From positions 1 through 8,642 of the forward strand of contig CAMZMA010000213.1 of assembly GCA_947311815.1 (NCBI GenBank): a stretch of 8,642 nt of DNA, in the 5' to 3' direction. Every line of letters begins with the position of its first letter. The first letter of the stretch is position 1. The DNA is from an uncultured Flavobacteriaceae bacterium (GTDB lineage: Bacteria > Bacteroidota > Bacteroidia > Flavobacteriales > Flavobacteriaceae). Positions 1 through 6,480 of this stretch are shown here, piece by piece. Made by a program: the position numbers and the translations under genes. The notes under the pieces were generated by a model. It searched no databases, had not been told where the DNA came from, and saw only the letters and a list, made by a program, of their open reading frames with translations.

Positions 1-22
1 AAGGTCTTTTTAGTTCTCACAA

Positions 23-69
23 TCACCCAAAGGGGTGAAATTTCCCTCACCCCTTTGGGTGAGGGTTTT
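23..69 (+). terminator. Probable intrinsic terminator with two alternative hairpins
   Basis: CCCTCACCC (44-52) pairs perfectly with GGGTGAGGG (57-65) around a CTTT loop and is followed by TTTT (66-69), the form of an intrinsic terminator for a plus-strand gene ending left of the window. Just before it, TCACCC (23-28) pairs with GGGTGA (33-38) around AAAG. The two units are also complementary to one another: 23-38 matches 47-62 over 16 bp without a mismatch. The long hairpin and the downstream hairpin are therefore mutually exclusive. The T tract is short, so termination strength is uncertain. Confidence 0.6.
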
Positions 70-100
70 CGTGTAAAAAACTATATATCAGGTTTTTAAG

Positions 101-122
101 AAAATCATTTTAAAATCATTTT
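101..122. repeat. Perfect tandem 11-bp repeat
   Basis: AAAATCATTTT occurs twice in immediate succession (101-111 and 112-122), followed by more T residues. Its composition is simple, so replication slippage is a sufficient explanation. No function is inferred. Confidence 0.6.
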
Positions 123-136
123 TTTTTACCTAAAAA

Positions 137-194
137 TAATTTCTGCTAAAGATAGACTAAAAAATAAAAAAACCATTAATATCTACTAAAGATA
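137..194. repeat. Imperfect direct repeat, 18 bp, 40-bp period
   Basis: TAATTTCTGCTAAAGATA (137-154) recurs as TAATATCTACTAAAGATA (177-194), 16 of 18 positions identical, with start points exactly 40 bp apart. The last eight bases, CTAAAGATA without its first C mismatched, are fully conserved between copies. It could be a pair of protein-binding sites about four helical turns apart or the trace of a small duplication. No known operator is recognised. Confidence 0.5.
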
Positions 195-240
195 CAAGAC
201 GTTTCAAAATCATGAAAAAGTAGGAGGAAAAGAAAATCAC

Positions 241-306
241 ATGTTTACGCCGCAAAATAAACCTACTCAAAAATTATTGACTCAGTTATTTAAAACCAAT
301 AACTGA
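241..306 (+). CDS. Doubtful small ORF, 21 residues
   Basis: The ORF reads MFTPQNKPTQKLLTQLFKTNN and ends in TGA at 304-306. Its support is a perfect AGGAGG at 222-227, which stands out in a genome where such motifs are otherwise not seen, and a hairpin that overlaps its stop codon. Against it, the AGGAGG-to-ATG gap is 13 nt, longer than ideal, and the peptide has no signal sequence, membrane segment or motif that I recognise. A chance ORF in a small noncoding transcript is at least as likely. Confidence 0.15.
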   Translation: MFTPQNKPTQKLLTQLFKTNN

Positions 307-321
307 TTTTTATCATTTTTT
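282..321 (+). terminator. Hairpin with T-rich tail, terminator-like
   Basis: TCAGTTATT (282-290) pairs perfectly over 9 bp with AATAACTGA (298-306) around a 7-nt loop and is followed by TTTTTATCATTTTTTT (306-321 region). The stem is A+T rich but the form fits a rho-independent terminator on the plus strand. It lies before the stress-protein gene, so it would end a short upstream transcript, not the operon that follows. Confidence 0.45.
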
Positions 322-338
322 TAGAAAATTTATCATCG

Positions 339-346
339 TAATTTTG
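339..346 (+). promoter_or_regulatory. Candidate -7 promoter box for the stress gene
   Basis: TAATTTTG matches the Bacteroidota -7 consensus TAnnTTTG. It lies 27 nt before the ATG at 374, giving a plausible leader of about 20 nt. No clear TTG is found at the expected -33 position; that stretch is a run of T. The motif is short and could occur by chance in A+T-rich DNA. Confidence 0.45.
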
Positions 347-373
347 AAGATATTACAATTTAAAATAGATATT

Positions 374-1207
374 ATGAAAAAAATTATTGTTCCTGTAGAT
401 TTTTCAAAACATTCAGAATTTGCATTAAAAACAGCTGTTAAATTAGCTAAAAAAAATAACGCAGAAATTTTAGCACTGCACATGCTCGAGTTACAAGAAG
501 GCATGTTAAACGAGAGTGAAAATTATCAGCAGCAAAAAGCAGTTTTATTTTTAAAATTAGCAGAAAAAAGATTCAAGCAATTTTTAAGTAAAGATTATTT
601 AAAAGGGGTAAAAATTACACCCATCCTTAAACATTACAAAGTGTTTAGCGAAATAAATAAAATTGCCGAAAAACAAAAAGCCGATTTAGTAGTAATAGGC
701 TCTCATGGAACCAGTGGGGCAAAAGAGTTTTTTATTGGTTCTAATACAGAAAAAGTAGTAAGAAATTCTAGCATCCCAGTATTGGTTATAAAAAATGAGC
801 TTAGAGATATTTTGTTTGATGATGCCGTTTTTGCCTGCGATTTTTCTGACGAAGCAGTAGCGTCCTATAAAAAAGTTCATGAAATAATTGACTTATTAGG
901 CGCAAAAATACATTTGTTATATGTAAATTTACCCACAGAGAAATTTATGAGTACGGTAGAAATGGAAAATAAAGTAGCTCTTTTTATGCAAAAAGCCGAA
1001 GGAGATGTAAGCTTAATTAACAAAGTAAATTACGTATCTGATTACTCGGTAGAAAAAGGCGTGTTAAATTTTTCTAACGCAATTGGGGCAGATTTAATTG
1101 CTGTAATTACTCACGGAAGAAAAGGAATGTCGCACTTTTTTAAAGGAAGTGTTTCCGAAGATATTGCAAATCATGCTACTTTGCCAGTACTTACAATTAA
1201 AGTATAA
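374..1207 (+). CDS. Universal stress protein, tandem UspA domains
   Basis: This 277-residue cytoplasmic protein has two UspA-type alpha/beta domains in tandem (about 1-141 and 148-277), the usual size for the double-domain form in Flavobacteriaceae. The first begins with KKIIVPVDFS and carries a complete nucleotide-binding motif G-2x-G-9x-G-S (GSHG at 109-112, GS at 122-123). In the second the matching stretch is ITHG (245-248) with GS at 258-259, so the first glycine is replaced and ATP binding there is doubtful. The family supports survival under stress or starvation; the exact role here is not known. I chose the ATG at 374 because the canonical N-terminus starts there; an upstream TTG at 344 lies within the candidate promoter. 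A lipoprotein gene follows after 5 nt, probably in the same operon. Confidence 0.93.
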   Translation: MKKIIVPVDFSKHSEFALKTAVKLAKKNNAEILALHMLELQEGMLNESENYQQQKAVLFLKLAEKRFKQFLSKDYLKGVKITPILKHYKVFSEINKIAEKQKADLVVIGSHGTSGAKEFFIGSNTEKVVRNSSIPVLVIKNELRDILFDDAVFACDFSDEAVASYKKVHEIIDLLGAKIHLLYVNLPTEKFMSTVEMENKVALFMQKAEGDVSLINKVNYVSDYSVEKGVLNFSNAIGADLIAVITHGRKGMSHFFKGSVSEDIANHATLPVLTIKV

Positions 1208-1212
1208 ATTAT

Positions 1213-1956
1213 ATGCAACAAAAAAAAGTAAGTGTTTTATGGTTATTAGTTCTTTTATTTGGGGCTTGTTCGCAAGATAATGATACTACAGTACCAAGAA
1301 ATTTACAAGAATATGTTGATGTAAACGCTACATTATCTTCTGCCGAAGTTATAGCGTGTGCTGCTAGCGATAAAACACTTACTTCTACCTCACTTATTTT
1401 TTATTATCCTATTGATGGAGCTTCGGATATCCGGTATTACGAAACCGATAGCGTACAACAAGATGAAACAAACTTGTCTTTATACAAAAGAAAAATGCTA
1501 CCAAAACAATCCGTTTTTGGCGGTCATTTAGAAAAATTTATCAGAACTGGCAATAAAGAAACTTGGTGTTTGGTTACTTATAAAACACTTGGAAAATTAC
1601 ACAAATCGAATCCGATTAGATTAAAAAATTTTACCAAACCCACCGAATGGAAAGATACGGTAAGAGTCTCGTATCCGCAGACATTACAACCAAAATTTTC
1701 TTGGGATGATGGAAGCATTGCAGAAAATGATATCTATTTTCAAGCAATTACAGATGCTGATGATAATTTTCTTTCGGGTACTTATACAACAGATAAATGG
1801 TTTCAGTTTTATCATTTAGATAATGTGATTTTAAATATTACCACAGCAACACCGCCTTCTTTAATTTTAGATAATGAGTATAACTTTACGGTTATGGGAG
1901 TTAGTACAGATCATTGGGTAAATTTAGTGCTCGAAAAAACATTTATTGCCGAATGA
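1213..1956 (+). CDS. Hypothetical lipoprotein
   Basis: I do not recognise the family of this 247-residue protein. It begins with basic residues, a hydrophobic stretch (about 7-17) and LFGAC, with Cys19 as the likely lipidated residue; Phe at -3 is a loose lipobox, which Bacteroidota tolerate. The mature part is rich in aromatic residues, Thr and Asp, with alternating patterns that suggest beta-structure, possibly one or two Ig-like modules (for example PKFSWDDG at 160-167 and a strand-rich end). No catalytic motif or membrane helix is seen. It should be anchored in the inner or outer membrane facing the periplasm or surface. It starts 5 nt after the stress-protein stop and its TGA overlaps the ATG of the following remnant (ATGA at 1953-1956), so the three probably formed one operon. 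Confidence 0.75.
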   Translation: MQQKKVSVLWLLVLLFGACSQDNDTTVPRNLQEYVDVNATLSSAEVIACAASDKTLTSTSLIFYYPIDGASDIRYYETDSVQQDETNLSLYKRKMLPKQSVFGGHLEKFIRTGNKETWCLVTYKTLGKLHKSNPIRLKNFTKPTEWKDTVRVSYPQTLQPKFSWDDGSIAENDIYFQAITDADDNFLSGTYTTDKWFQFYHLDNVILNITTATPPSLILDNEYNFTVMGVSTDHWVNLVLEKTFIAE

Positions 1957-2118
1957 TTTCTAAAAAAATCACGGTATTTTTTCTCTTTTTTTTGATGATT
2001 TCTAAAGCGGTTTCTCAAGAAAAAAATATTCAATGCTGTTTTTAGAGTAGATTATGGTGTTGGACTTACCAAAAATTCTTCAAGCGGATTGGTATTTGGC
2101 GTGGGGCAATATTTTTAA
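1953..2118 (+). pseudogene. Remnant of an outer-membrane beta-barrel gene
   Basis: From the ATG at 1953 the sequence encodes a good signal peptide (basic MISKK, a Phe/Leu-rich core, then SQEK), but this frame stops at TAG 2043-2045 after 30 residues. In the +1 frame the text continues to TAA 2116-2118 with FRVDYGVGLTKNSSS, then GLVFGVGQYF. The RVDYG start and terminal aromatic Phe resemble the closing strands of BamA/Omp85 or similar surface-antigen barrels. Removing one A from the A7 run at 2020-2026 would join both parts into 54 codons, still far too short for a barrel. The simplest reading is a large internal deletion plus a frameshift. It overlaps the preceding lipoprotein stop by 4 nt. 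The Omp85 assignment rests on the C-terminal resemblance only. Confidence 0.6.
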
Positions 2119-2156
2119 TTGTGCAGGTGTTTGTTTTTCTTAGGTCGAACTCAGGT

Positions 2157-2597
2157 TTATAGTTCTAAATACATCAATTTATGCAGTCCAATTTTTGGAA
2201 TATGATAATAATCTCCTATCGTTTTAAATTCTAATTTTCTATAAAAACCAAAGGCAATTTTTCTAGCATTACACCAAAGAATTTCTACGTTTCTGCGTTG
2301 TAATTCTTTTACTGCAAAATTAATAATTTCTCTCCCAAAACCTTGTCCTCTCACTTTTGGTGATGACGCCATTGCACGCAATCTATATTGATTTTTAGCT
2401 GAAAAATTTTTATTTTTTTCTTCGGTAAACGTACCGATAGCTACAATCTCATCCTCTAAAAAAGCACCTACATGAAAAGTGTTTTCTAGTTCATCAATCG
2501 TTAAATCACATTGATTTAATTTGTTATAATGATGCCATAAAACAGACAAACGTAACGGATATGTTTCTTTAGAAGAGATTCGTTTTGTTGTTCTCAT
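2157..2597 (-). CDS. GNAT family N-acetyltransferase
   Basis: This 146-residue protein has the GNAT fold that transfers an acetyl group from acetyl-CoA to an amine. The acetyl-CoA pyrophosphate-binding motif A is clear: RLRAMASSPKVRGQGFG at about 72-88, with R83-x-x-G86-x-G88 matching R/Q-x-x-G-x-G/A after a beta-strand. A later segment, ILWCNARKIAFGFYRKLEF (106-124), is the usual motif B region where Tyr119 could be the general acid. The length is normal for a single-domain member and there is no signal peptide. The substrate cannot be told from sequence; small molecule or protein amine are both possible. The gene is alone on the minus strand, convergent with the barrel remnant and divergent from the membrane-protein gene. 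Confidence 0.88.
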   Translation of the reverse strand: MRTTKRISSKETYPLRLSVLWHHYNKLNQCDLTIDELENTFHVGAFLEDEIVAIGTFTEEKNKNFSAKNQYRLRAMASSPKVRGQGFGREIINFAVKELQRRNVEILWCNARKIAFGFYRKLEFKTIGDYYHIPKIGLHKLMYLEL

Positions 2598-2602
2598 AGA
2601 TT

Positions 2603-2610
2603 CAAAATTA
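2603..2610 (-). promoter_or_regulatory. Candidate -7 box for the acetyltransferase gene
   Basis: Read on the minus strand this is TAATTTTG, a full match to TAnnTTTG and identical to the box at 339-346. It ends only 5 nt before the ATG at 2597, which would place the transcription start at or next to the start codon (a leaderless or nearly leaderless mRNA). No -33 TTG is evident, so chance in A+T-rich DNA is a fair alternative. Confidence 0.3.
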
Positions 2611-2675
2611 CGTATTTGTTAAAATTAATGAAAGAAAATATGTAAATTCGTTTTGTCTAGCAAAAATAGGATTTT

Positions 2676-3140
2676 ATGAAATTAGTATCGATATTGAACA
2701 AAATAGAAAAAATAATTAAAAAAAAATGGAAAAAATCTTTAAACAATACAGATACTTCATTGTATAACCCTAATAAAGAAATATCTTACTTAGTAGCAGA
2801 GTTTTTATTAAAATCAGTAAAAAAACCTTTAAAATTTTTTGAAAATAAAATAAAAAATAAGGTGATAGCTTCTATAAAAAAAGACGCAAAATTATATGTT
2901 TTAATAGTGGCAGCATTTATGTTTGTTTTTGTTGTTCTTTTTGTTTTGTGGGTATTTATTGCTGTTGCTGTAGGAGTTTATTTTAAAGAACAAGGAAATA
3001 CGTATTTTATTTCTATTTTATATTCTATTTTATTTCAGTTTTTTACAATTCCTATTGTGGGTTTTATAGCATATAGATTATTTAAAAACTTGCAGTCTGT
3101 GAAAATGATAAAAGAAATTAAAAATAAAATTGAAGAATAA
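2676..3140 (+). CDS. Hypothetical two-helix membrane protein
   Basis: This 154-residue protein belongs to no family I can name with confidence. It has a Lys-rich amphipathic N-terminal part (about 1-70, including IEKIIKKKWKK), a strong hydrophobic segment at 73-103, a second at 110-134, and a Lys-rich tail (about 136-154). Two close membrane helices joined by a short loop with charged cytosolic ends recall holin-like or Holin-X/DUF1469-type small membrane proteins, but no specific motif confirms this. It is not adjacent to any lysis gene, so a phage role is not supported. The MmcQ/YjbR gene follows after 11 nt on the same strand, so they are probably co-transcribed. It is unusually rich in AAA codons. 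Confidence 0.7.
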   Translation: MKLVSILNKIEKIIKKKWKKSLNNTDTSLYNPNKEISYLVAEFLLKSVKKPLKFFENKIKNKVIASIKKDAKLYVLIVAAFMFVFVVLFVLWVFIAVAVGVYFKEQGNTYFISILYSILFQFFTIPIVGFIAYRLFKNLQSVKMIKEIKNKIEE

Positions 3141-3151
3141 GTAACCTAAAC

Positions 3152-3520
3152 ATGAATATAGAACAACTCAGAAATTATTGTATTGCTAAAAAAGGAGTTA
3201 CCGAAAGTTTCCCTTTTGATGAGAATGTGTTGGTGTTTAAAGTAATGGGCAAAATATTTTTGTTAACGGGTTTAAATTCTTGGGAACAAGGCAAAGGAAC
3301 GATAAATGTAAAATGCAATCCAGAATTAGCAGTAGAACTTAGAGAACAATATGAAAGTGTGATTCCAGGGTTTCACATGAGTAAAAAACATTGGAATACC
3401 GTACAATTCGCATCAGGAGAAATTACAGATGATTTGATAGAAGAATTCATCAATCATTCATATGATTTGGTCGTTAAAGGATTGACTAAAAAACGAAGAG
3501 AAGAGTTAGCCGTATTATGA
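3152..3520 (+). CDS. MmcQ/YjbR family protein
   Basis: The 122-residue length and sequence fit the MmcQ/YjbR family (CyaY-like fold, proposed DNA-binding). Visible hallmarks are ESFPFDENVLVFKVMGKIF near the N-terminus (18-36), a central NVKCNPELAVELREQY (52-67), and IPGFHMSKKHWNTV (71-84), followed by a helical end with KGLTKKRREEL. DNA binding is suggested for the family by structure and is not shown here; the physiological role is unknown. No signal peptide is present. Its stop overlaps the start of the FAD oxidoreductase gene by 4 nt (ATGA at 3517-3520), so translation of the two is likely coupled. Confidence 0.88.
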   Translation: MNIEQLRNYCIAKKGVTESFPFDENVLVFKVMGKIFLLTGLNSWEQGKGTINVKCNPELAVELREQYESVIPGFHMSKKHWNTVQFASGEITDDLIEEFINHSYDLVVKGLTKKRREELAVL

Positions 3521-4764
3521 GTAAAAAAGTTGTAGTAATTGGCGGCGGAATTATAGGATTATGTACCGCATATTATCTTCAGAAAGAAGGACATCAAGTA
3601 ACCATCATTGATCAATCTGATATTTCGAGCGGTGCCTCTTTTGTAAATGCAGGATTTATTTCACCCAGTCATTTAACGCCGTTAGCAGCACCAGGAGTGA
3701 TGAAACAAGGTGTTAAATGGATGTTTAATGCTAAAAGTCCGTTGTTTATAAAACCCAGTTTAGATGCTGATTTTTTAAAATGGACGTGGGCATTTTACAA
3801 ATCATGTACCGATAAAAATGTACAAAAAGCCATCAAGCCTATTAAAGAAATTGCGGTTTTAGGGCAAGAATTATATACCGAAATTGCGCAATCAAATGAT
3901 GTTCATTTTGATTATCAAAAAAAAGGATTGTTAGTGCTTTGTAAGACCGAAAAAATGCTTGAAAAAGAGGTGAATTTGGTGCGTTTAGCAAAAAAAGAAG
4001 GATTAAGAGCTACAGAACTTACCGTACAAGAAATTCAGAAATTGCAACCCAATGTACATATGGATATTATTGGAGGCGTGCATTTTACCTGCGATTTTCA
4101 TTCAACACCACACGAGTTTATGAACGGAATGGTACATCACCTTAAAAAGAACGGTGTAGCGTTTTTCTTGAATGAAAAAGTAGTTGATTTTGAGGTAAAA
4201 AATAAAAAAATCACCCAACTAAAAACAGATAAACAAGTAATTTTAGCCGATGATTTTGTATTGGCATCAGGTTCTTGGAGTCCGATGTTAACCAAAAAAC
4301 TAGGCATTCATTTGCTATTGCAAGCAGGAAAAGGCTATCGAATCGATTCATACAAACCACATAAAATGCAAATACCGGCTTTATTAGCCGAAGCCAAAGT
4401 TGCAGTTACACCCATGAACGGATTTACCCGATTTGCAGGTACGATGGAAATTGCGGGCATCAACAAAAAAATAAATAAAGCACGAGTAAATGCTATTGCA
4501 GAAGCAGTAACGCGTTATTTTCCTGAAATAAAAGCTACTAAAGAAGAAAAAAATACTGCAACTTCTGGTTTACGACCCGTTTCTGCAGATGGATTGCCTT
4601 ATATTGGCAAAAGCGATACATGCAACAATTTAGTCATCGCTACAGGACACGCTATGATGGGTTGGAGTATGGGACCCGCAACAGGAAAATTAGTGTCAGA
4701 AATTATTACTGATAAAAAAACATCGATTGCGATAAATTCTTTTCATCCTGACCGAAAATTTTAG
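3517..4764 (+). CDS. DadA-like FAD-dependent amino acid dehydrogenase
   Basis: This 415-residue flavoprotein belongs to the D-amino acid dehydrogenase (DadA) / DAO superfamily, which oxidises the C-N bond of amino acids to imino acids and passes electrons to the respiratory chain. The N-terminus has the dinucleotide-binding fold VVVIGGGIIGLCTAYYL (5-21) with an acidic residue, Asp32, ending the second strand for FAD ribose binding. The end has the second FAD-contact block SGLRPVSADGLPYIG (350-364) and ATGHAMMGWSMGPATGKL (375-392), typical of DadA. The length is right for the family. The substrate is not fixed by sequence: D-alanine, another D-amino acid or D-hydroxyproline are all possible, and no racemase/epimerase or hydroxyproline-pathway gene is present here to decide. 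It overlaps the preceding gene by 4 nt. A soluble or peripheral inner-membrane location is expected. Confidence 0.87.
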   Translation: MSKKVVVIGGGIIGLCTAYYLQKEGHQVTIIDQSDISSGASFVNAGFISPSHLTPLAAPGVMKQGVKWMFNAKSPLFIKPSLDADFLKWTWAFYKSCTDKNVQKAIKPIKEIAVLGQELYTEIAQSNDVHFDYQKKGLLVLCKTEKMLEKEVNLVRLAKKEGLRATELTVQEIQKLQPNVHMDIIGGVHFTCDFHSTPHEFMNGMVHHLKKNGVAFFLNEKVVDFEVKNKKITQLKTDKQVILADDFVLASGSWSPMLTKKLGIHLLLQAGKGYRIDSYKPHKMQIPALLAEAKVAVTPMNGFTRFAGTMEIAGINKKINKARVNAIAEAVTRYFPEIKATKEEKNTATSGLRPVSADGLPYIGKSDTCNNLVIATGHAMMGWSMGPATGKLVSEIITDKKTSIAINSFHPDRKF

Positions 4765-4775
4765 TTTTTTCTCTG

Positions 4776-4783
4776 TAAATTTG
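4776..4783 (+). promoter_or_regulatory. Candidate -7 promoter box for adenine deaminase
   Basis: TAAATTTG fits TAnnTTTG and lies 74 nt before the ATG at 4858, just after the oxidoreductase stop. It would give a leader of about 65-70 nt. No clear -33 TTG is present. The leader contains small dyads: TGTAG/CTACA (4782-4786 and 4794-4798) and TACCT/AGGTA (4811-4815 and 4820-4824, ACAA loop). These could be operator or RNA elements but are only 5 bp each. Confidence 0.4.
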
Positions 4784-4857
4784 TAGTAAAATTCTACATA
4801 AAATTTATCATACCTACAAAGGTAAGTATTTCAGAGATACGTAAAATACAACCCAAA

Positions 4858-6480
4858 ATGAAAGTACAAGGAAACATTGTTGATATACAAAATAAACGCA
4901 TTTTTAAAGGAGAAATTACGGTACAAAACGGAAAAATCACTTCCATTGAAGCGGTTGAACATTCCGTAGAACAGTATATCATTCCGGGGTTTGTAGATGC
5001 GCATATTCACATAGAAAGTTCGATGTTAGTGCCATCAGAATTTGCGAAAATAGCCGTTACTCATGGTACCGTTGCTACTGTTTCTGATCCGCATGAAATA
5101 GCGAATGTTGTGGGCGTAAAAGGCGTGCATTTTATGATTGAAAACGGCAAAAAAGTACCGCTAAAATTTAATTTCGGAGCACCAAGTTGTGTGCCTGCAA
5201 CCTCTTTTGAAAGTGCAGGTGCTGTAATTGATTCTGATGATATTAAGCAGTTAATGGCAAATCCTGATATTAAATATTTAGCAGAAATGATGAATTATCC
5301 AGGAGTTTTGTTTGATGATGAAGAAGTGATGAAAAAGTTGGCATGGGCAAAACACTACAACAAACCTATTGATGGGCACGCACCTGGTTTACGAGGCGAT
5401 GATATTACCAAATATATTGGCGCAGGAATCTCTACCGACCATGAGTGTTTTACGTTTGATGAAGGTTTAGAAAAATTACAAAAAGGCATGAAAGTAATTA
5501 TCCGCGAAGGAAGTGCCGCTAAAAATTTTGAAGCATTGATTGATTTATTGTCCGAACATTATAAAAATATGATGTTTTGTTCAGATGATAAACATCCAGA
5601 TGATTTGTTGCTAGGTCATATCAATCAATTGTGCGAACGTGCGGTTGCCAAAGGAATTGATGTTTTTAAAATTCTGAAAGTTGCGTGTATAAATCCTGTA
5701 AAACATTACAATTTAGATGTTGGTTTGTTGCAAAATGGCGATGATGCCGATTTTGTAGTACTAGAAGATTTAGAGAAATTTAAGGTATTACAAACTTATA
5801 TCAATGGCGAGTTGGTTGCCGAAAACGGACAGTCATTTGTGAAATCTGTCGATTTTGAAGTTTTGAATAATTTTGATACAGATAAAAAAGAAGTGTCGGC
5901 GTTTTTGTATCCATCAACTGCAAAAAAAATTAGAGTAATCGAAGCCAAAGATGGCGAGTTGGTTACTAATGAAATTCATGCAGATGCATTGATTGAAAAA
6001 GGGAATTTAGTATCGAACACGCAAGAGGATGTTTTAAAAATGACGGTAGTAAATCGCTATAAAAACGAAAAGCCATCCATCGCATTTATTAAAAACTTCG
6101 GATTAAAAGAAGGCGCAATTGCGAGTTCGGTTGGGCACGATTCTCATAATATTATTGCCGTAGGAGTTTCTGATGAAGCTATTTGTAAAGCAGTGAATTT
6201 ATTGATAGAAAATAAAGGTGGCGTTTGTGCTGTATCTTCATCCGAAGAAAAAGTAGTTCCGTTGCCTGTAGCAGGAATTATGAGTGATAAATCGGCTGTA
6301 GAAATCGGAAAATCGTATGCCGAATTAGATAGAATGTCTAAAAAAATGGGAAGTACGTTACGTGCACCGTATATGACACTTTCTTTTATGGCGTTGTTGG
6401 TCATTCCTTCTTTAAAATTAAGCGATAAAGGCTTGTTTGATGGAAATACGTTTCAGTTTACGTCGTTGGAAATAAACTAG
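4858..6480 (+). CDS. ade: Adenine deaminase
   Basis: This 540-residue cytoplasmic metalloenzyme of the amidohydrolase superfamily (COG1001 Ade type) hydrolyses adenine to hypoxanthine and ammonia in purine salvage or catabolism. After an N-terminal beta-sandwich part, the metal-binding strand reads GFVDAHIHIESSM (44-56, His49 and His51). Other family blocks are DPHEIANVVG (77-86), DGHAPGLRGDDITKY (172-186, His174), STDHE (192-196, His195), REGSAAKN (216-223) and CSDDKHPDDLL (241-251, with the catalytic-site Asp243/Asp244). The C-terminal domain carries SVGHDSHNIIAVG (424-436) and GGVCAV (454-459), which mark Ade out from other amidohydrolases. Length is slightly under the 570-590 common in other phyla but all blocks are intact. 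The 93-nt upstream gap with a possible promoter suggests separate transcription. It converges on the HAD gene. Confidence 0.95.
   Translation: MKVQGNIVDIQNKRIFKGEITVQNGKITSIEAVEHSVEQYIIPGFVDAHIHIESSMLVPSEFAKIAVTHGTVATVSDPHEIANVVGVKGVHFMIENGKKVPLKFNFGAPSCVPATSFESAGAVIDSDDIKQLMANPDIKYLAEMMNYPGVLFDDEEVMKKLAWAKHYNKPIDGHAPGLRGDDITKYIGAGISTDHECFTFDEGLEKLQKGMKVIIREGSAAKNFEALIDLLSEHYKNMMFCSDDKHPDDLLLGHINQLCERAVAKGIDVFKILKVACINPVKHYNLDVGLLQNGDDADFVVLEDLEKFKVLQTYINGELVAENGQSFVKSVDFEVLNNFDTDKKEVSAFLYPSTAKKIRVIEAKDGELVTNEIHADALIEKGNLVSNTQEDVLKMTVVNRYKNEKPSIAFIKNFGLKEGAIASSVGHDSHNIIAVGVSDEAICKAVNLLIENKGGVCAVSSSEEKVVPLPVAGIMSDKSAVEIGKSYAELDRMSKKMGSTLRAPYMTLSFMALLVIPSLKLSDKGLFDGNTFQFTSLEIN

Larger units (their letters stand above)
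1..373. other. Noncoding region upstream of the universal stress gene
   Basis: No convincing protein gene is visible in this A+T-rich stretch on either strand. In order it holds a pair of GC-rich hairpins (23-65), a perfect tandem 11-bp repeat (101-122), an imperfect 18-bp direct repeat with a 40-bp period (137-154 and 177-194), a very short ORF preceded by AGGAGG (241-306), a hairpin followed by T-rich sequence (282-321) and a likely -7 promoter box (339-346). These are listed separately. The region probably separates an upstream transcription unit from the stress-protein operon. Confidence 0.7.

Noticed and set aside
344..373. TTG start at 344 extending the stress protein by 10 residues
   Set aside because: The family's N-terminus KKIIVPVDFS fits the ATG at 374, and the TTG lies inside the candidate -7 box.
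2119..2156. Mobile-element or attachment remnant around GGTCGAACTCAGG
   Set aside because: It differs in composition from its flanks but has no repeat partner or target duplication in this window.
2676..3140. Phage holin
   Set aside because: Two membrane helices alone are not enough, and no endolysin or phage gene is nearby.
4765..4857. Purine riboswitch before adenine deaminase
   Set aside because: The conserved three-way-junction sequence and loop-loop kissing elements of the purine class are not visible; only short dyads are.
4794..4982. 62-codon minus-strand ORF across the start of adenine deaminase
   Set aside because: It overlaps the ade promoter region and start, and its Cys/Ile/Phe-rich text shows no family features.
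6144..6404. 86-codon minus-strand ORF inside adenine deaminase
   Set aside because: It is antisense to an intact conserved domain of ade, has no recognisable motif, and is a reading-frame shadow.
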